DNA of 64,000 nt from contig JAOTOM010003136.1 of assembly GCA_034440615.1 (NCBI GenBank), positions 1 to 64,000 on the forward strand, written 5' to 3'. The translations under genes and the position numbers were made by a program. Every line of letters begins with the position of its first letter. Within the stretch, counting starts at the first letter, position 1. Of this stretch, positions 1-51,404 are shown piece by piece. The notes below the pieces were generated by a model that was not told the origin of the DNA, ran no database searches, and saw only the letters and a list, made by a program, of their open reading frames with translations. Source of the stretch: Ashinkailepas kermadecensis (Eukaryota; Arthropoda; Thecostraca; Neolepadidae).

Positions 1-536
1 AGCGGTCAGTCCTTCCACGGCTGTACGCCCTTCTAATCGCGGGCCACCGGATCGGGGGGGAGAGGCAGATGGGGATGAAGAGGGGAAGGGAGAGGAGAGG
101 AAGAGGAAAGGTGAGAGATGAGGAAGAGGGAGATGGAGAGGAAGAGGAAAAGTGAGAGGGAGGGAAGAGGGAGAGGGAGTGGAAGAGGAAGAGGGTAAGG
201 GAGAGGGAGAGAGCGGATTGGAAGAGGATGCGCTGGTTTTGCTGGCGAGGTCATGCCGCCGTAATTGCCGTTGGCAGGGCGCGCAGGTCACATGGCGGTC
301 GGCTGGCGCCCTGCAGGCCGGCTGCCCTTCTTCCTGACCCGTGCGTCCCGGCCGTGAGCCGGTGGGAGCGACTGATTGGTGGCTCGGCACCCGCCTCATA
401 TCTGCCTGGTGTGCCGACTGGCTGTATCGTCTTGGGTCGGCCGGTGACCGTACCTCGGCCGGCGGCGGGGTACGCGCGCTGGCTCACCTGATCAAACGTC
501 GACAGGTGACGTTCAGCTGACGGCCGCGAACGTTCA
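1..536. repeat. Polypurine tract and GC-rich flank
   Basis: 52-236 is almost pure G/A on the plus strand (gaggaagag-type units), a candidate triplex-forming tract. 237-536 is GC-rich and has no recognisable gene. Confidence 0.7.
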
Positions 537-912
537 CACTCACTCACTCACTGTGCCGGCGCAGAAATTCACACTCACTTACTCACCGTGCTGGCGCAGA
601 AATTCACACACACTCACTCACCGTGCTTGCGCAGAAATTCACACTCACTCACTCACCGTACCGGCGCAGAAATTCACACTCACTTACTCACCGTGATGGG
701 GCAGAAATTCACACTCACTCACTCACCGTGCTTGCGCAGAAATTCACACTCACTCACTCACCGTGCCGGCGCAGAAATTCACACTCACTCACTCACCGTG
801 CTGGCGCAGAAATTCACACTCACTCACTCACCGTGCCGGCGCAGAAATTCACACTCACCCACTCACCGTGCCGGCGCAGAAATTCACACTCACTCACTCA
901 CCGTGCCGGCGC
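537..912. repeat. 35-bp minisatellite, about 10.5 copies
   Basis: Units share the cores gcagaaattcacactcactc and accgtgccggc. A 35-bp period cycles through all frames without stops, which explains the long overlapping ORFs. 913-1193 is unique GC-rich sequence without a gene. Confidence 0.95.
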
Positions 913-1192
913 AAACGACACGCAGTCAGTCGCCCCGCCCCTCCCCCTGCGCCTCTGGCACGTACATCTCAGGGCCACGCGGCCCGACGGCCGGAAGCGC
1001 TCTTGGGTCTGCCTGGGCTTTCCATCGTCTGCAATGTCCGAGGCGCTCCTGCGTTTAGCGGCGGTATGCTGTAGTGTCAGTGCGCTGCGCTTTGTATGCT
1101 GTGTCGGCCGCACGCCGATGTCTACCACGCCACGGCACGAGGTCACACCTGCAGGGTGGACCAGGCTCTGGTCAGCCATGCGTGGCCGAGAT

Positions 1193-2068
<876 letters not shown>

Positions 2069-3454
2069 GAGGGGGAGGGATAGAGTCAGTGTAGGACGGT
2101 ACACACGCGACACGACACGACACGACACGACACACGGGGAACTTCCGATCAAGGTCGCGCCCGTCTCCCTGTTCTTGCCTTCCAGGCGCTGGGGTGCTGA
2201 ACTGTGGTGTCCGGTTGAATAATTCACGATGTGAGTGTTTGAACTAAAACGTCGTATACGTGCATGCGTGGAAATCGTGCACCTCTAGACGAATTGCCCC
2301 TGGAAATTCCTGGATCCGCCCCTGCATGTGCATCAGCGTCGATACGATTAGATGAGCCATGCAGCGAACTGACCGCACCACCTTTTTATCCCAGATGTCT
2401 CATCCAGGCAAGCCATACGCTTGTCGTCATAAGGGAGGAGTAAACTGTGTATTGCGCACTTGCACTTTGCACTGTACAACCTCCACAACGTCGGGTCGCA
2501 CCATTTCCGATTTCAAAAGTGGGTCATGTACTGAATAGTTACATGTCATTGCATGTAATTGGTGGCATGCTTGCGCACGAACATCGCAGAGTGATAAGAG
2601 CCAGGAGCGGATCCAGGAAAATTGCAGTGATATAATGGGGAGGGGGGGGGGGGGGCACTCGAGCACTGCAGGGGCACCTTTTTCTTCTTAGGGGCGCCCC
2701 TGGCTGACAATTTCGAAGGGTGGGCACATTCGAGCCTTCCAGAAGGGGCGCCACCTTTCATGGGGAGGGGGACACGTGCCCCCAGTCTCCCTTGTATCCG
2801 CCCTAATTCCAGTTATACCATGGCAAACAAGCGTGTACAGCGAGTGATACTTGTATTACTGCTTCTTATTATTGCTCACGATCAAAGCTGCCGCGAGTTC
2901 AGTGGAATATGACACCCGTGTCCAGGTTTCCATGCGATTATATTCATATTATGCTATTCATGTTTATGTCATTTATAAGAAGTAAAATATGCACAGACGC
3001 GTTGATTGTGTGGAAATAATATTATTTCACCATAGAGGAAGTAAAAAAATCGAGTGAATTGCATGGAATTTGTTATTGTTAGCGGAAGAGGACAATCTGC
3101 CTCGATGCACTGATGTGATCGTGGCCGAATGCTTGTCCTGAGTCGTGAAGAGGCTTGTCTAGATTGAACAAAAAGTTTGCATGGCTATGACATATCGGTT
3201 TATTTGGACCTATGCTCTATTTCATTGATCGGTTTAAATCGGATGTACGGACGACATGGACCTGAATTTTTATTCTTCTCCGGGCTGGCCATGCAAGGCC
3301 CCCGACCAGAAGCGTGGCAAACGCTGATTGAAGCACCCTTGAAACACGCAAACATTCAACTTCAACTGTCAATTTCATTGATTCCGGGGCGTAATTGGGC
3401 CGACCAATCACAAGCCTCGCAGCGCCTCGACGAGTGACGGCAGCGACGTGATGC
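2069..3454. other. Non-coding stretch with a G-rich dispersed repeat
   Basis: No exon is recognised. 2595-2805 carries a dispersed-repeat signature (agcggatccagg, poly-G, gggcgcccctgg, aggggcgccacc) related to 24177-24216 and 36740-36990. 2805-3454 is AT-rich and otherwise unremarkable. Confidence 0.5.
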
Positions 3455-4275
3455 TGTACAGCCTCGGGGACACCCCAGGGTACAGCCTCGGGCGCAGCTT
3501 CGAGCGGCGCAAAAAGCCGCCATAAAGTGGCGCAGAAACCGTCACGGAGTAGCGCAGAAAGCCGTCATGGGGTAGCGCGAGCGGTCACTCTGGGCGGCGC
3601 GAGGTGCTACATCTGCAGTGACCGTTTCTTTACGCCGGTGGGGGTGCCAGTCTTGACTGCTGACCGCCTTCGGCCTCGCTGGCGATGACCTTTCCGGCCG
3701 GCTCCGTCAGACGGCTCCGACAGACGGCTCCGACAGATGACTGACTCAGACGGCTCCGACGGACGGCTGAGACAGACGGCTCCAACAGACGGCTGAGACA
3801 GACGGCTCCGACAAACGGCTCCGCCAGACGGCTCCGACAGACGGCTCCGCCAGACGGTTCCGACAGACGGCTTCGCCAGACGACTCCAACAGACGGCTTC
3901 GCCAGACGGCTCCGACAGACAGCTCCGACAGACGGCTCCAACAGACGGCTCCGACATACGGCTGGGTCAGACGGCTCCGACAGACGGTTCCGACAGACGG
4001 CTTCGCCAGACGACTCCAACAGACGACTCCGCCAGACGGCTCCGACAGACGGCTCCGACAGGCAGCTTTGACAGACGGCTCCGCCAGACGGCTCCGACAG
4101 ACGGCTCCGACGGACGGCTCCGACAGACGGCTTCGACAGACGGCTCCGACAGACGGCTCCGACAGACGGCTCCGACGGACGGCTGAGTCAGACGGCTCCG
4201 ATAGACGCCTTCGCCAGATGGCTCCGACAGACGGCTCCGACGGACGACTGAGTTAGATGGCTCGGACAGACGTCT
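3455..4275. repeat. 13-bp minisatellite plus a short leader array
   Basis: 3455-3600 has loose repeats of gtacagcctcggg and cgcagaaagccgtca. 3690-4265 is a long array of 13-bp units with core ctccgacagacgg and many point variants. Confidence 0.92.
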
Positions 4276-4599
4276 GAACCAGTGCTCTGGCCGCCCCAGT
4301 CACTCTTGGTGGCCTCCTCTGATTTGGAGATGCTTCCATTGGTCAACATGACCTCCAACCTTGTCGCCTCGTAGCGGACTATTTGGTTGCCGGACTCTGT
4401 GCGATCTGTAGTTCAGTGTGCCGATATACCGCCCATATCAAATCGTATCAAGTGAACTTCATTTTTTTGTCAACTTTGAACGGTGTGTCACCAGGTCTTC
4501 GAGGTAGGGGGGGGCAGTCAAGGTGTATCCGATGAGCTGTGGTCATCTTAGTATCTCCAGTGTACCTCCGAATTCTTTTTTTGGTCATGTATTCGTGGT

Positions 4600-4880
4600 G
4601 TCCATTGATAAGCTCTGGATCAGCTATTTAATCAGCCGTGATCAACTCTTCATCGTCGTACATACCATACACCATGTTTGTGCTCCCCTGGCCAGGTCAG
4701 GTCAGATCTGGTGGCCTCGTGATAAGCTCTGGACCAGCTATTTAATCAGCCGTGATCAACTCTTCATCGTCGTATGGTATGGTGTACTCATGTATGATAT
4801 ACACTATGTTTGTGCTCCCCTGGTCAGGTCAGGTCAGGTCAGGTCGGGTGGCCTCGTGATTAGCTCTGGATCAGCTCGGA
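4600..4880. repeat. 114-bp direct duplication
   Basis: gataagctctggatcagcta recurs at 4607 and, with one change, at 4721. A third partial start (gtgattagctctggatcagc) is near 4857. The unit includes ggcctcgtgat, close to the 10-bp motif of the next array. Confidence 0.85.
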
Positions 4881-4890
4881 CGTGAAGGCA

Positions 4891-5730
4891 CGAGCTCACG
4901 CCTCGTGACGCCTCGTGACGCCTCGTGAAGTCTCGTGACGCCTCGTGACGCCTCGTGAAGCCTCGTGACGCCTCGTGACGCCTCGTGAAGCCTCGTGACG
5001 CCTCGTGACGCCTCGTGACGCCTCGTGACGCCTCGTGAAGCCTCGTGACGCCTCGTGACGCCTCGTGAAGCCTCGTGAAGCCTCGTGACGCATCGTGACG
5101 CCTCGTGACGCCTCGTGACGCCTCGTGACGCCTCGTGACGCCTCGTGACGCCTCGTGACGCCTCGTGACGCCTCGTGAAGCCTCGTGACGCCTCGTGACG
5201 CCTCGTGACGCCTCGTGACGCCTCGTGACGCCTCGTGAAGCCTCGTGACGCCTCGTGACGCCTCGTGACGCCTCGTGACGCCTCGTGACGCCTCGTGACG
5301 CCTCGTGACGCCTCGTGACGCCTCGTGACGCCTCGTGACGCCTCGTGAAGCCTCGTGACGCATCGTGACGCCTCGTGACGCCTCGTGACGCCTCGTGACG
5401 CCTCGTGAAGCCTCGTGACGCATCGTGACGCCTCGTGACGCCTCGTGACGCCTCGTGACGCCTCGTGAAGCCTCGTGACGCCTCGTGACGCCTCGTGACG
5501 CCTCGTGACGCCTCGTGACGCCTCGTGAAGTCTCGTGACGCCTCGTGACGCCTCGTGAAGCCTCGTGACGCCTCGTGAAGCCTCGTGACGCCTCGTGACG
5601 CCTTGTGACGCCTCGTGACGCCTCGTGACGCCTCGTGACGCCTCGTGACGCCTCGTGACGCCTCGTGAAACCTCGTGACGCCTCGTGACGCCTCGTGAAG
5701 TCTCGTGACGCCTCGTGACGCCTCGTGACA
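4891..5730. repeat. 10-bp minisatellite, more than 80 copies
   Basis: The unit is cctcgtgacg, with recurrent variants cctcgtgaag and catcgtgacg. The minus-strand ORFs across it, of up to 353 codons, are repeat artefacts. Confidence 0.98.
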
Positions 5731-6700
5731 CGTACGCTGTCAGCGCCACTGACCTCGTGTCGGACTATCAAGCAGCCGTGCTGTGAAGGGCAGCCACAAT
5801 GTGCTGGCCGACAACCACTGGCTGGCTGCCTGCATTGCGACACCACGCGCCATTTGTGACCTAACGCGCGGGCATTTGCGACCTCGCGCGGCGGGTGTGG
5901 GTCCGGCCGACCGCGCATTGTGACACAGCCAGTTAGATATCGACACCGCCGAAACACCTGGCAGACAGAATCGTCGATGCCATATGCTGTCGTCCCCTGT
6001 CATATGGAGCGGACTGACGCTGTCGGCAACTCTTCTGTCTAGCTTCAAGTGGAGGAAGGAAGGAAGGATTTTATTACTTTGGATTTGTGCTCAAGGGCGT
6101 CAATTTATGAAAATCATTGGGGGCCAATTCATGGAAGAAATAAGTTCGCCGAGGTCGATGGGGGCATAAAGTCCATGTTAAGATTGGAGTTATTTGGATG
6201 ACCGAGTGAACATTGGGGACCAAACCCCCTGAAAACAGCACAAATCGACATCTACTCTCGCTAAGTGGCGGCTGAGACACCCTGTGGTAAATACTACCGC
6301 TTCGTGATAGGCATCCGGGGATCCCAGCTTCGCTGGCAGCGCTTCGTTTCGTTCGAACGCCTCGCTGCCGACCCCGCTCCTGGTACATACACGAAGAAGC
6401 AGTGGTGACGTGTAGTCACGTAACATTTGTACTGCTGATGACGTGCTGTGGGCCGGAATATCTTCGCTGCCGGCCCCCACGGAGAAGCAGTGGTGACGTG
6501 TAGTCGCGTAACATTGGTACGTCTGATGTGGTGCTGTGGGCCGGAATATCGAGCTTCCTCAACCTCCCGATGATATCAATTGAATCAGAAATGTGCAGCA
6601 GACAGGGGAAAGCATTGCATCACAGAGGCGACTGATGTGATGTGGCACTGCACCAACACAGCCCCATGTGACACAGGTGTCAGGGGACCGAGTGACGTCA
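5731..6700. other. Non-coding stretch with an 88-bp duplication
   Basis: 6395-6552 holds two copies of an 88-bp unit (agaagcagtggtgacgtgta ... gctgtgggccggaatatc). The rest shows no recognisable exon. Confidence 0.6.
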
Positions 6701-6724
6701 TTCACATATAGTGTGTCACCGCAC

Positions 6725-6945
6725 CACCACAGCCACAAGTGGCACTTGTCACAGGTCCATACGACACCCGTCACACCGCCACAGCCACAAGTGGCACTTG
6801 TCACAGGTCCATACGACACCCGTCACACCGCCACAGTCACAAGTGGCACTTGTCACAGGTCCATACGACACCCGTCACACCGCCACAGCCACAAGTGGCA
6901 CTTGTCACAGGTCCATACGACACCCGTCACACCACCTAGTGATGT
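6725..6945. repeat. 52-bp minisatellite, about 4 copies
   Basis: Units share cacaagtggcacttgtcaca, which is itself near-palindromic, and ccatacgacacccgtcacac. Confidence 0.95.
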
Positions 6946-7009
6946 CTGCCACAGCTCCACATGTCACTCGGACCTCTGACAAGTGACACTTGGAACTGTG
7001 GTGACCAAG

Positions 7010-7225
7010 TGCCACACCAGGTGAGACGCAACACTGTGAGACAGATGTCGCTCGAGGCTGTGGCGTGAGGTCAGGTGAGACGCAACACTGTGAGACAGAT
7101 GTCGCTCGAGGATGTGGCGTGAGGTCAGGTGAGACGCAACACTGTGAGATAGATGTCGCTCGAGGATGTGGCGTGAGGTCAGGTGAGACGCAACACTGTG
7201 AGGCAGATGTCACTCGTCACTAGCC
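7010..7225. repeat. 54-bp minisatellite, about 4 copies
   Basis: Units share gaggtcaggtgagacgcaac and agatgtcgctcgagg. Confidence 0.95.
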
Positions 7226-8323
7226 GACGATGAGTGGCCGCCGCCGGCCCCGCCCACTTCCTGGTGGCCCAATCGGTGACGCCACTAGCCGACGACACCC
7301 GTGATAACAGCTGATAACACGCTCCCAAAAGCCGGCTTGTGCAACAGCTGACAGCTGCATCGGCTGGCCAGCGCGTCGCTGGTTGAAATTGCCAGATTGC
7401 GTTGCTGCGGAAGTTTCCTATATCATGTGGATTAATTCGGACTGAATTATTTTTAGCCACTGCCCACGACTTACGTTCCCCTGCTTCAAAGCTGGTTTCA
7501 CATTGTGACATTGACATTAAGACTTCATTTGAAGACCAGGTTGTATTCCCGTGTATTAACAGTATTGGTTTTCCATTGCTAACAAACATTTCCTTGTTCT
7601 GGTTAATTATCTTTGATATTAATTACGAGTTGACCCCGCGTGTCGCGTGACTCACATTTCCGTTGCAACCGTCGCGATCGCGATCACATCACTGTTTCAC
7701 CGTTGCGACTTCCAACAGGCAACACGTAACAGCTGATGTGGTAACTTCACATCTGTTATATCTATAGGCACGTGATTTGCTGCACTTTCGGTGGAGGAAC
7801 ATTGATCAAATATTGATATGCTCATTCTTCGAAACCATACGCTGTCAACTTTGTGTTGTTTGCCAGCAATAGACCGACACCATTCGATTTGCGTTGTGTG
7901 CCAGCAATAGACCGACATCATTCGAGTTGCAACTAAAATGCAGAATTGCATATACGTAATTACTTAATTACTTTTACTTGCAGTAAAATTACTTGTCCAG
8001 TTCACTAATAACCATTCGATTTGCTGTAATAGTACGTCTTGTATTTGAAGACGTGAATCCAGTTCGGAGACGATGTTCCGCGTTCGGATGTTCCGCGTAG
8101 CTTCCCTCAGAAACGCGCGGGCCCAATTTCGCTACTTCGGTCGGCCTTAGTCATGCTGCCGTAGTGGATGTGTTCCGCGTAACTTCCGTCAGAGACGCGC
8201 GGGCCCAGACTGGCGACTTGAGCACCACTAGCCGGCCGGGGCCAGGCCAGATATCACCGGCGCCCCCGGCTGTCTCCCACGTGACGTCACTGCCGTCGAC
8301 CCTGACCCGGCCGCTGTCGACAG
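7226..8323. other. Upstream flank or intron of exon a
   Basis: No exon is recognised here; the segment that should precede GIGIDDTF was sought and not found. 7855-7925 has a short duplication (ccagcaatagaccgaca), and 8068-8205 an imperfect one of about 95 bp (gttccgcgta ... acgcgcgggccca). tcgcgatcgcgatc occurs at 7672. Confidence 0.55.
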
Positions 8324-46063
<37,740 letters not shown>

Positions 46064-46875
46064 CCGACGCCGACGCCCGCAGCTAGACGACAATTCGACA
46101 AACCAGAGCTAGTCAGCTGTACGTGAGCGCGTGGCTGCCGGCAGGTGCGGCGGCGGTGCCCCTGGATCAGGTCCTGGCCGATGGTGCCGGCGCCGCCTAT
46201 GTGGGCGGCAGCTGGACGTCAGACGCGCCAGGCGCCTCTGTTGCTCTGTCTGGCAGGGCACCGTCGGCACGGTTGTTGATGCGGCCGATAATACGAGTGT
46301 GACACATTACATACAATCAAATACGCGCCATCATACGGTGATGTCAGCTGCTGCCGGAGGTGGACCACACCGGCCGCCGCCTCGTGCATACCTCACCAAG
46401 CTATAGTTCAGTCGTTGTTCAGTTCAAGATGGACGGCTTAGGTCAGGCTTCAGTCACATTCTAGTGTGAAGATATGAAGTCAGCTGTCCCGGGATATGCT
46501 ACCTCCCGCTGGTCACTCGTGCTGTTTGGCTTACTCAGGTCGGTGTAATTTTATGACGCAACAAGACTCATTTCACCTTCCAGCTTCTTTGTGAACAAGA
46601 ATAGCATACTTGATGTGGAATGTCCATCTGCATAGAATATTACATGGCGCAATAGTTCCATAACTTATTGAGAACAAACAATGAGAGAAATGGCGGTGAT
46701 CGGTGCGGTCGCTGGCCGGCAGCAGGTCGTTAGTAGCTCATGTCACATCTGTGGCGAGGTCTGTTGCTCACCCCCCGCCCCATATGATAGTGTATGTCTG
46801 CCTGTGTAACGTGCCGATGACTGGTGGGAGACAACCTGCCGCTGCACCAGTGGACGACCGCAAAGAGGCTTGGCA
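46064..46875. other. 3' flank of the Patched-domain gene
   Basis: GC-rich at first, then mixed. The 3' UTR end is not identifiable, and no AATAAA is evident in the first several hundred bases. Confidence 0.5.
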
Positions 46876-46879
46876 GTGC

Positions 46880-47512
46880 CACCTGCTCCACCCGCCGGGC
46901 GAGAGCTGCCCTCGGTCCGGTGCTGCCTGCTCCACCCGCCGGGCGAGAGCTGCCCTGGGGCCGGTGTTGCCTGCTCCACCCGCCGGGCGAGAGCTGCCCT
47001 GGGGCCAGTGCTGCCTGCTCCACCCGCCGGGCGAGAGCTGCCCTCGGCCCGGTGCTGCCTGCTCCACCCGTCGGGCGAGAGCTGCCCTGGGGCCGGTGTT
47101 GCCTGCTCCACCCGCCGGGCGAGAGCTGCCCTGGGGCCAGTGCTGCCTGCTCCCCCGTCGGGCGAGCTGCCCTGGGGCCGGTGTTGCCTGCTCCACCCGC
47201 CGGGCGAGAGCTGCCCTGGGGCCAGTGCTGCCTGCTCCACCCGCCGGGCAAGAGCTGCCCTGGGGCCAGTGCTGCCTGCTCCACCCGTCGGGCGAGCTGC
47301 CCTGGGGCCGGTGTTGCCTGCTCCACCCGCCGGGCGAGAGCTGCCCTGGGGCCAGTGCTGCCTGCTCCACCCGCCGGGCGAGAGCTGCCCTCGGCCCGGT
47401 GCTGCCTGCTCCACCCGTCGGGCGAGAGCTGCCCTGGGGCCGGTGTTGCCTGCTCCACCCGCCGGGCGAGAGCTGCCCTCGGCCCGGTGCTGCTTGCTCG
47501 ATCCGCCCGACC
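46880..47512. repeat. 44-bp GC-rich minisatellite, about 14 copies
   Basis: Core ctgctccacccgccgggcga plus gagctgccctggggccggtg. A few units are shortened by 3-4 bp. The ORFs across it are artefacts. Confidence 0.98.
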
Positions 47513-47639
47513 GCCGTCGCGGAGCCAAACTTACAACGACCCAATTACGAGGTATATACCGAGATCGGAGCACTACCCCAGCACATGTCCTGTCTGGCGG
47601 AGACAACAGACCAGTCGGTGCAGGCATTGCGCGTGTTAC

Positions 47640-48522
47640 TCGCGACACGGGACGTGTGTACTCACGACACCGGACGTGTGTACTCACAGCACCGGACGTG
47701 TGTACTCACGACACCGGACGTGTGTACTCACGGCACCGGACGTGTACACTCACGGCACGGGACGTGTGTACTCACGGCATCGGACGTGTACACTCACGAC
47801 ACCGGACGTGTGTACTCACGGCACCGGACGTGTACACTCACGGCACGGGACGTGTGTACACTCACGGCACGGGACGTGTGTACACTCACGACACCGGACG
47901 TGTGTACTCCGGCACCGGACGTGTGTACTCGACACCGGACGTGTACTCACGGCACCGGACGGTGTACTCACGACACCGGACGTGTGTACTCACGGCACCG
48001 GACGTGTGTACTCACGACACCGGACGTGTACACTCACGGCACCGGACGTGTGTACACTCACGGCACCGGACGTGTGTACTCACGGCACCGGACGTGTACA
48101 CTCACGACACCGGACGTGTGTACTCACGGCACCGGACGTGTACACTCACGACACCGGACGTGTGTACTCACGGCACCGGACGTGTACACTCACGACACCG
48201 GACGTGTGTACTCACGGCACCGGACGTGTGCACACTCACGGCACGGGACGTGTGTACTCACGACACCGGATGTGTGTACTCACAGCACCGAACTTGTGTA
48301 CTCACAGCACGGAACGTGTGTACACACCGCACGGGACGTGTGAACTCACGACACCGGACGTGTGTATTCACGACACCGGACGTGTGTACTCATGACAGCG
48401 GACGTGTGTACTCACGGCACCGGACGTGTGTACTCACGACACCGGACGTGTGTACTCACGGCACCGGACGTGTGTACTCACGGCACCGGACGTGTGTACT
48501 CACGGCACGGGACGTGTAAAGC
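47640..48522. repeat. 22/20-bp minisatellite, about 42 copies
   Basis: Core gtgtgtactcacggcaccgg, with a gtgtacactcac variant and units alternating gacaccgg and gcaccgg. ORFs of more than 500 codons in all forward frames are artefacts. Confidence 0.98.
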
Positions 48523-48567
48523 GCCGTCTGGCATGGTGCAGGCGTCGCGTGTTTCGACCATGCGTAT

Positions 48568-48607
<40 letters not shown>

Positions 48608-48657
48608 ATGTATGTATGTATGTATGTATGTATGTATGTATGTATGTATGTATGTAT
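48568..48657. repeat. (GT)n-(TATG)n microsatellite
   Basis: About 22 bp of GT followed by about 65 bp of the tatg tetramer. Confidence 0.97.
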
Positions 48658-48732
48658 TGTCTGTCTGAACCCATCGTGATGGATGCTAAGGCCAAGCGTC
48701 ATGACAGTGAAGATCGTAGGCAAACACGATGT

Positions 48733-48880
48733 CTGTGCGGAGCTCTCAGTGTGCCACATGCCCTCACGTGTGCTGCTGTCCGTGCGGAGCTCTCAGTGTG
48801 CCACATGCCCTCACGTGTGCTGCTGTCTGTGCGGAGCTCTCAGTGTGCCACATGCGGTCTCGTGTGCTGCGCACCTGTAG
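48733..48880. repeat. Minisatellite of about 53 bp, 2.7 copies
   Basis: Units share tgtgcggagctctcagtgtg and ccacatgccctcacgtgtgc. Confidence 0.93.
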
Positions 48881-51054
48881 TGTGAAACTCGTGTCCATGG
48901 CGCCGTGGTGAGTGCCAGATGCCAGTGTGTGCCTCATGTGTGGCGCGCAGTCTCCACTGTCACATGTGGCGAGCACTCGCCGCTGGTGTATGACGTTTGT
49001 GACGCAGTCATTGTCTGCGCTTGTACCGTCCGGAAGAATCGCGGCGCTGAGGGCAAACCGGTGAGAACCTGGTGACGCGCGCCAGTCGCAGTCCCCAGTA
49101 ACCGCGCCAGCCCGCCCATAGCCCCCAGTAGCCACGCCTGTGTCCGGGTGTCCGGCGTCCCTGCCAGAGCGGGATCAGCGCCGACAGGCTAGCAGTGAAT
49201 CCCGGGCTTCCAGTCAGCCGTTGGTGGAACGTTAATTCTATGGCGGCAAAACTGGCAAAACTTGCACGCCATCGGAGTGCGCACAATTTGGCGGCGATGC
49301 ATTTCATACGGTGGTCGGTTTGGTTGGCTGCGCCGCCGACCGCAGCTGCCGTGACTGGACGATCACCAGCCTGCCAGTCCGAAACACGGACTGCGCGTCG
49401 CTCAATGTTCAGTTGTCGATCGGGTATCGGCACCGGTTTGTATCACGTATGCTGAAAATATACCGTTTGTGCAGATCGGGTGTGTTTGAGGAGGCCTCAC
49501 TGCAAACACCGTCGAAGAGAAACGTTGGTAGAAGTGCGAGACACCTTTTCAGCCTTCATAATAGTGCAAGTTCTCACACAGAAACTGGGCGCAGGTGCCT
49601 CCCTCAGTTAGAAAATAGGTTCCCTTCCTTCTGCGTCAGAGCTTGATTGAACCTTATTTTTGCCATCTGCCCGCGGAAATTTCATCCTAAAAGGTCCTCA
49701 TACCAAAAGTGTTCATAAAGCCCTTATTTCGTCGACCTTCAGCCATGACCGCCAAAGGCGTCAGTTTGGTGTCGCATTCGTCGGCAATGTTCGAGGTTCC
49801 ATTAAGGGGCCTTGTGTATGGTATCCGTGTGAAACACTTTACCCTTATCCGCACTTTGCAGTCTGGCACAAATTATATCGCAAGAAGCTAAGCATAATTA
49901 AGTACACAAGGAGCAAGCTAAGGAGCGACATATTGGGCACATTTTGGAGGCACGGCCCAGGTTCAAATAGGCCTACCCCCAAAGCTGACATGAAGCTTGC
50001 CGCGACATGCAACTGGCGCATGAATCTTCGCCCGAGTTCTGAATACTCCAGCCATAATCAATGGAAACCTTCTCGCGGCTGCGTCACTTCTCGACACAGC
50101 AGACATCACGGACAGCAGTACAGTCACATAAGCTCAGCATTGCCAGTTTATATAGTATCTCAGGTTCAGGATGGGAATACAGTTGACTTTGCGACCTATG
50201 AAATCTAGGTCAGGTCATGCATCGTCACAAGACTATGCGACAACACGCTCACACACAAACACAAGCAACGGCACATGACAATCTAGCGATCTGGCCGGAG
50301 GCCAGCCTAACCCAGAGCGTAACACGTCACACGTCAGACAAGTAACAATACACGGCTACGTAGAAAACCAACAGTAAAATGTTGACGGTCACAAAACAAC
50401 GTGCACACCGCAGCCATAGAACAACTCGAGTCAAGCCCGTGCCAGTCGCGCCACACACGTCACAAAATGTCCGGAATGCTCCACAGGAGTGTCGAGAAGA
50501 GCGCCGTAACGCGGAGGTCTGATATGCGTTTGGTATGTTAGTTTCCAGTGGGAATGATATGGTCAGCCTCAAATGCTCGGCAACACGCGCTGAAACAGTC
50601 CGTACAAAACCTAGCTATCACAGCTGAAGCGTGCGCCTCGCCCCGGCAGCCAGCCACCACGGCCTGCCGCTTACTTATCCAGCTAGACAGCAGCTACGAT
50701 GAAAGACAACGCACCGGCTCACCCACAGTCACGGCTGCCTTCGCTCCCTGCCACTCGCTCGCTCTCGCAGACCGCCCGCGGCCCCGGCCTGGCGTCCACA
50801 CCGCGCTTCCTCGGTCTGACCGGTACAGTACGGACAGTTACACGGTCACCGGGCACTGCGCACTGCGCACTGCGGGCACTGCGCACCGTCCCTGCGGCGC
50901 TCACAAACGGCTCTCGGTCCTCACTCGCAGTCACCAACTAGGCGGGTCCTCGCTCCGCGGCCACAATGCCACAGTGCCACACAATGCCGCGGCCACAACT
51001 CGATGGGTCCTCGCTCCGCGGCCACGACGCCATTTTCGTCACTTGGTCCGCGCG
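48881..51054. other. Convergent intergenic stretch without a recognised gene
   Basis: The open frames at 49008-49433 (-), 49660-50208 (+, 182 codons) and 50548-51177 (+) show no motif I recognise and no conserved-looking splice context. I leave them unannotated as genes. Confidence 0.45.
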
Positions 51055-51205
51055 AGGTGCCAGGGCAGTAGGTCTGCCGGCCGGTGTATCAAGTCACGGT
51101 ACAGTAGGTCTGCCGGCCGGTGTACCAGTCACGGTACAGTAGGTCCGCCGGCCGGTGTACCAGTCACGGTACAGTAGGTCTGCCGGCCGGAGTACCAAGT
51201 CACGC
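51055..51205. repeat. Minisatellite of about 35-37 bp, 4 copies
   Basis: Units share cacggtacagtaggtctgcc and ggccggtgtacc. Confidence 0.95.
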
Positions 51206-51404
51206 TTCAATAGTCCTCGGATGACAGTACGTGACGACAACTTGCTCACACGGACTTTGGCAAGCAACGTCACCTTTTCCTTCTCCGGCTACAGCAGGTG
51301 GTACTGCATTCCCTGCAAATGACACATAGCGTCACCTTTCTTCCTTGGCGATGACAATTAGCGCCACCTTTCTTCTTCGGACGACAGCAGCAGCAACTGT
51401 CGGC

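Noticed and set aside
4896..5957. Reverse frame of 353 codons rich in RRHEASRGVT.
   Set aside because: It is a translation of the 10-bp unit cctcgtgacg, with no non-repeat domain.
46703..48519. Forward frames of 523-549 codons, and reverse frames of up to 314 codons, across two arrays.
   Set aside because: All three forward frames are open at once because of the stop-free 44-bp and 22-bp units, so this is not coding evidence.
49660..50208. A 182-codon forward frame outside the arrays, considered as a gene.
   Set aside because: No motif is recognised, and codon content and splice context give no support. It is left as unassigned.
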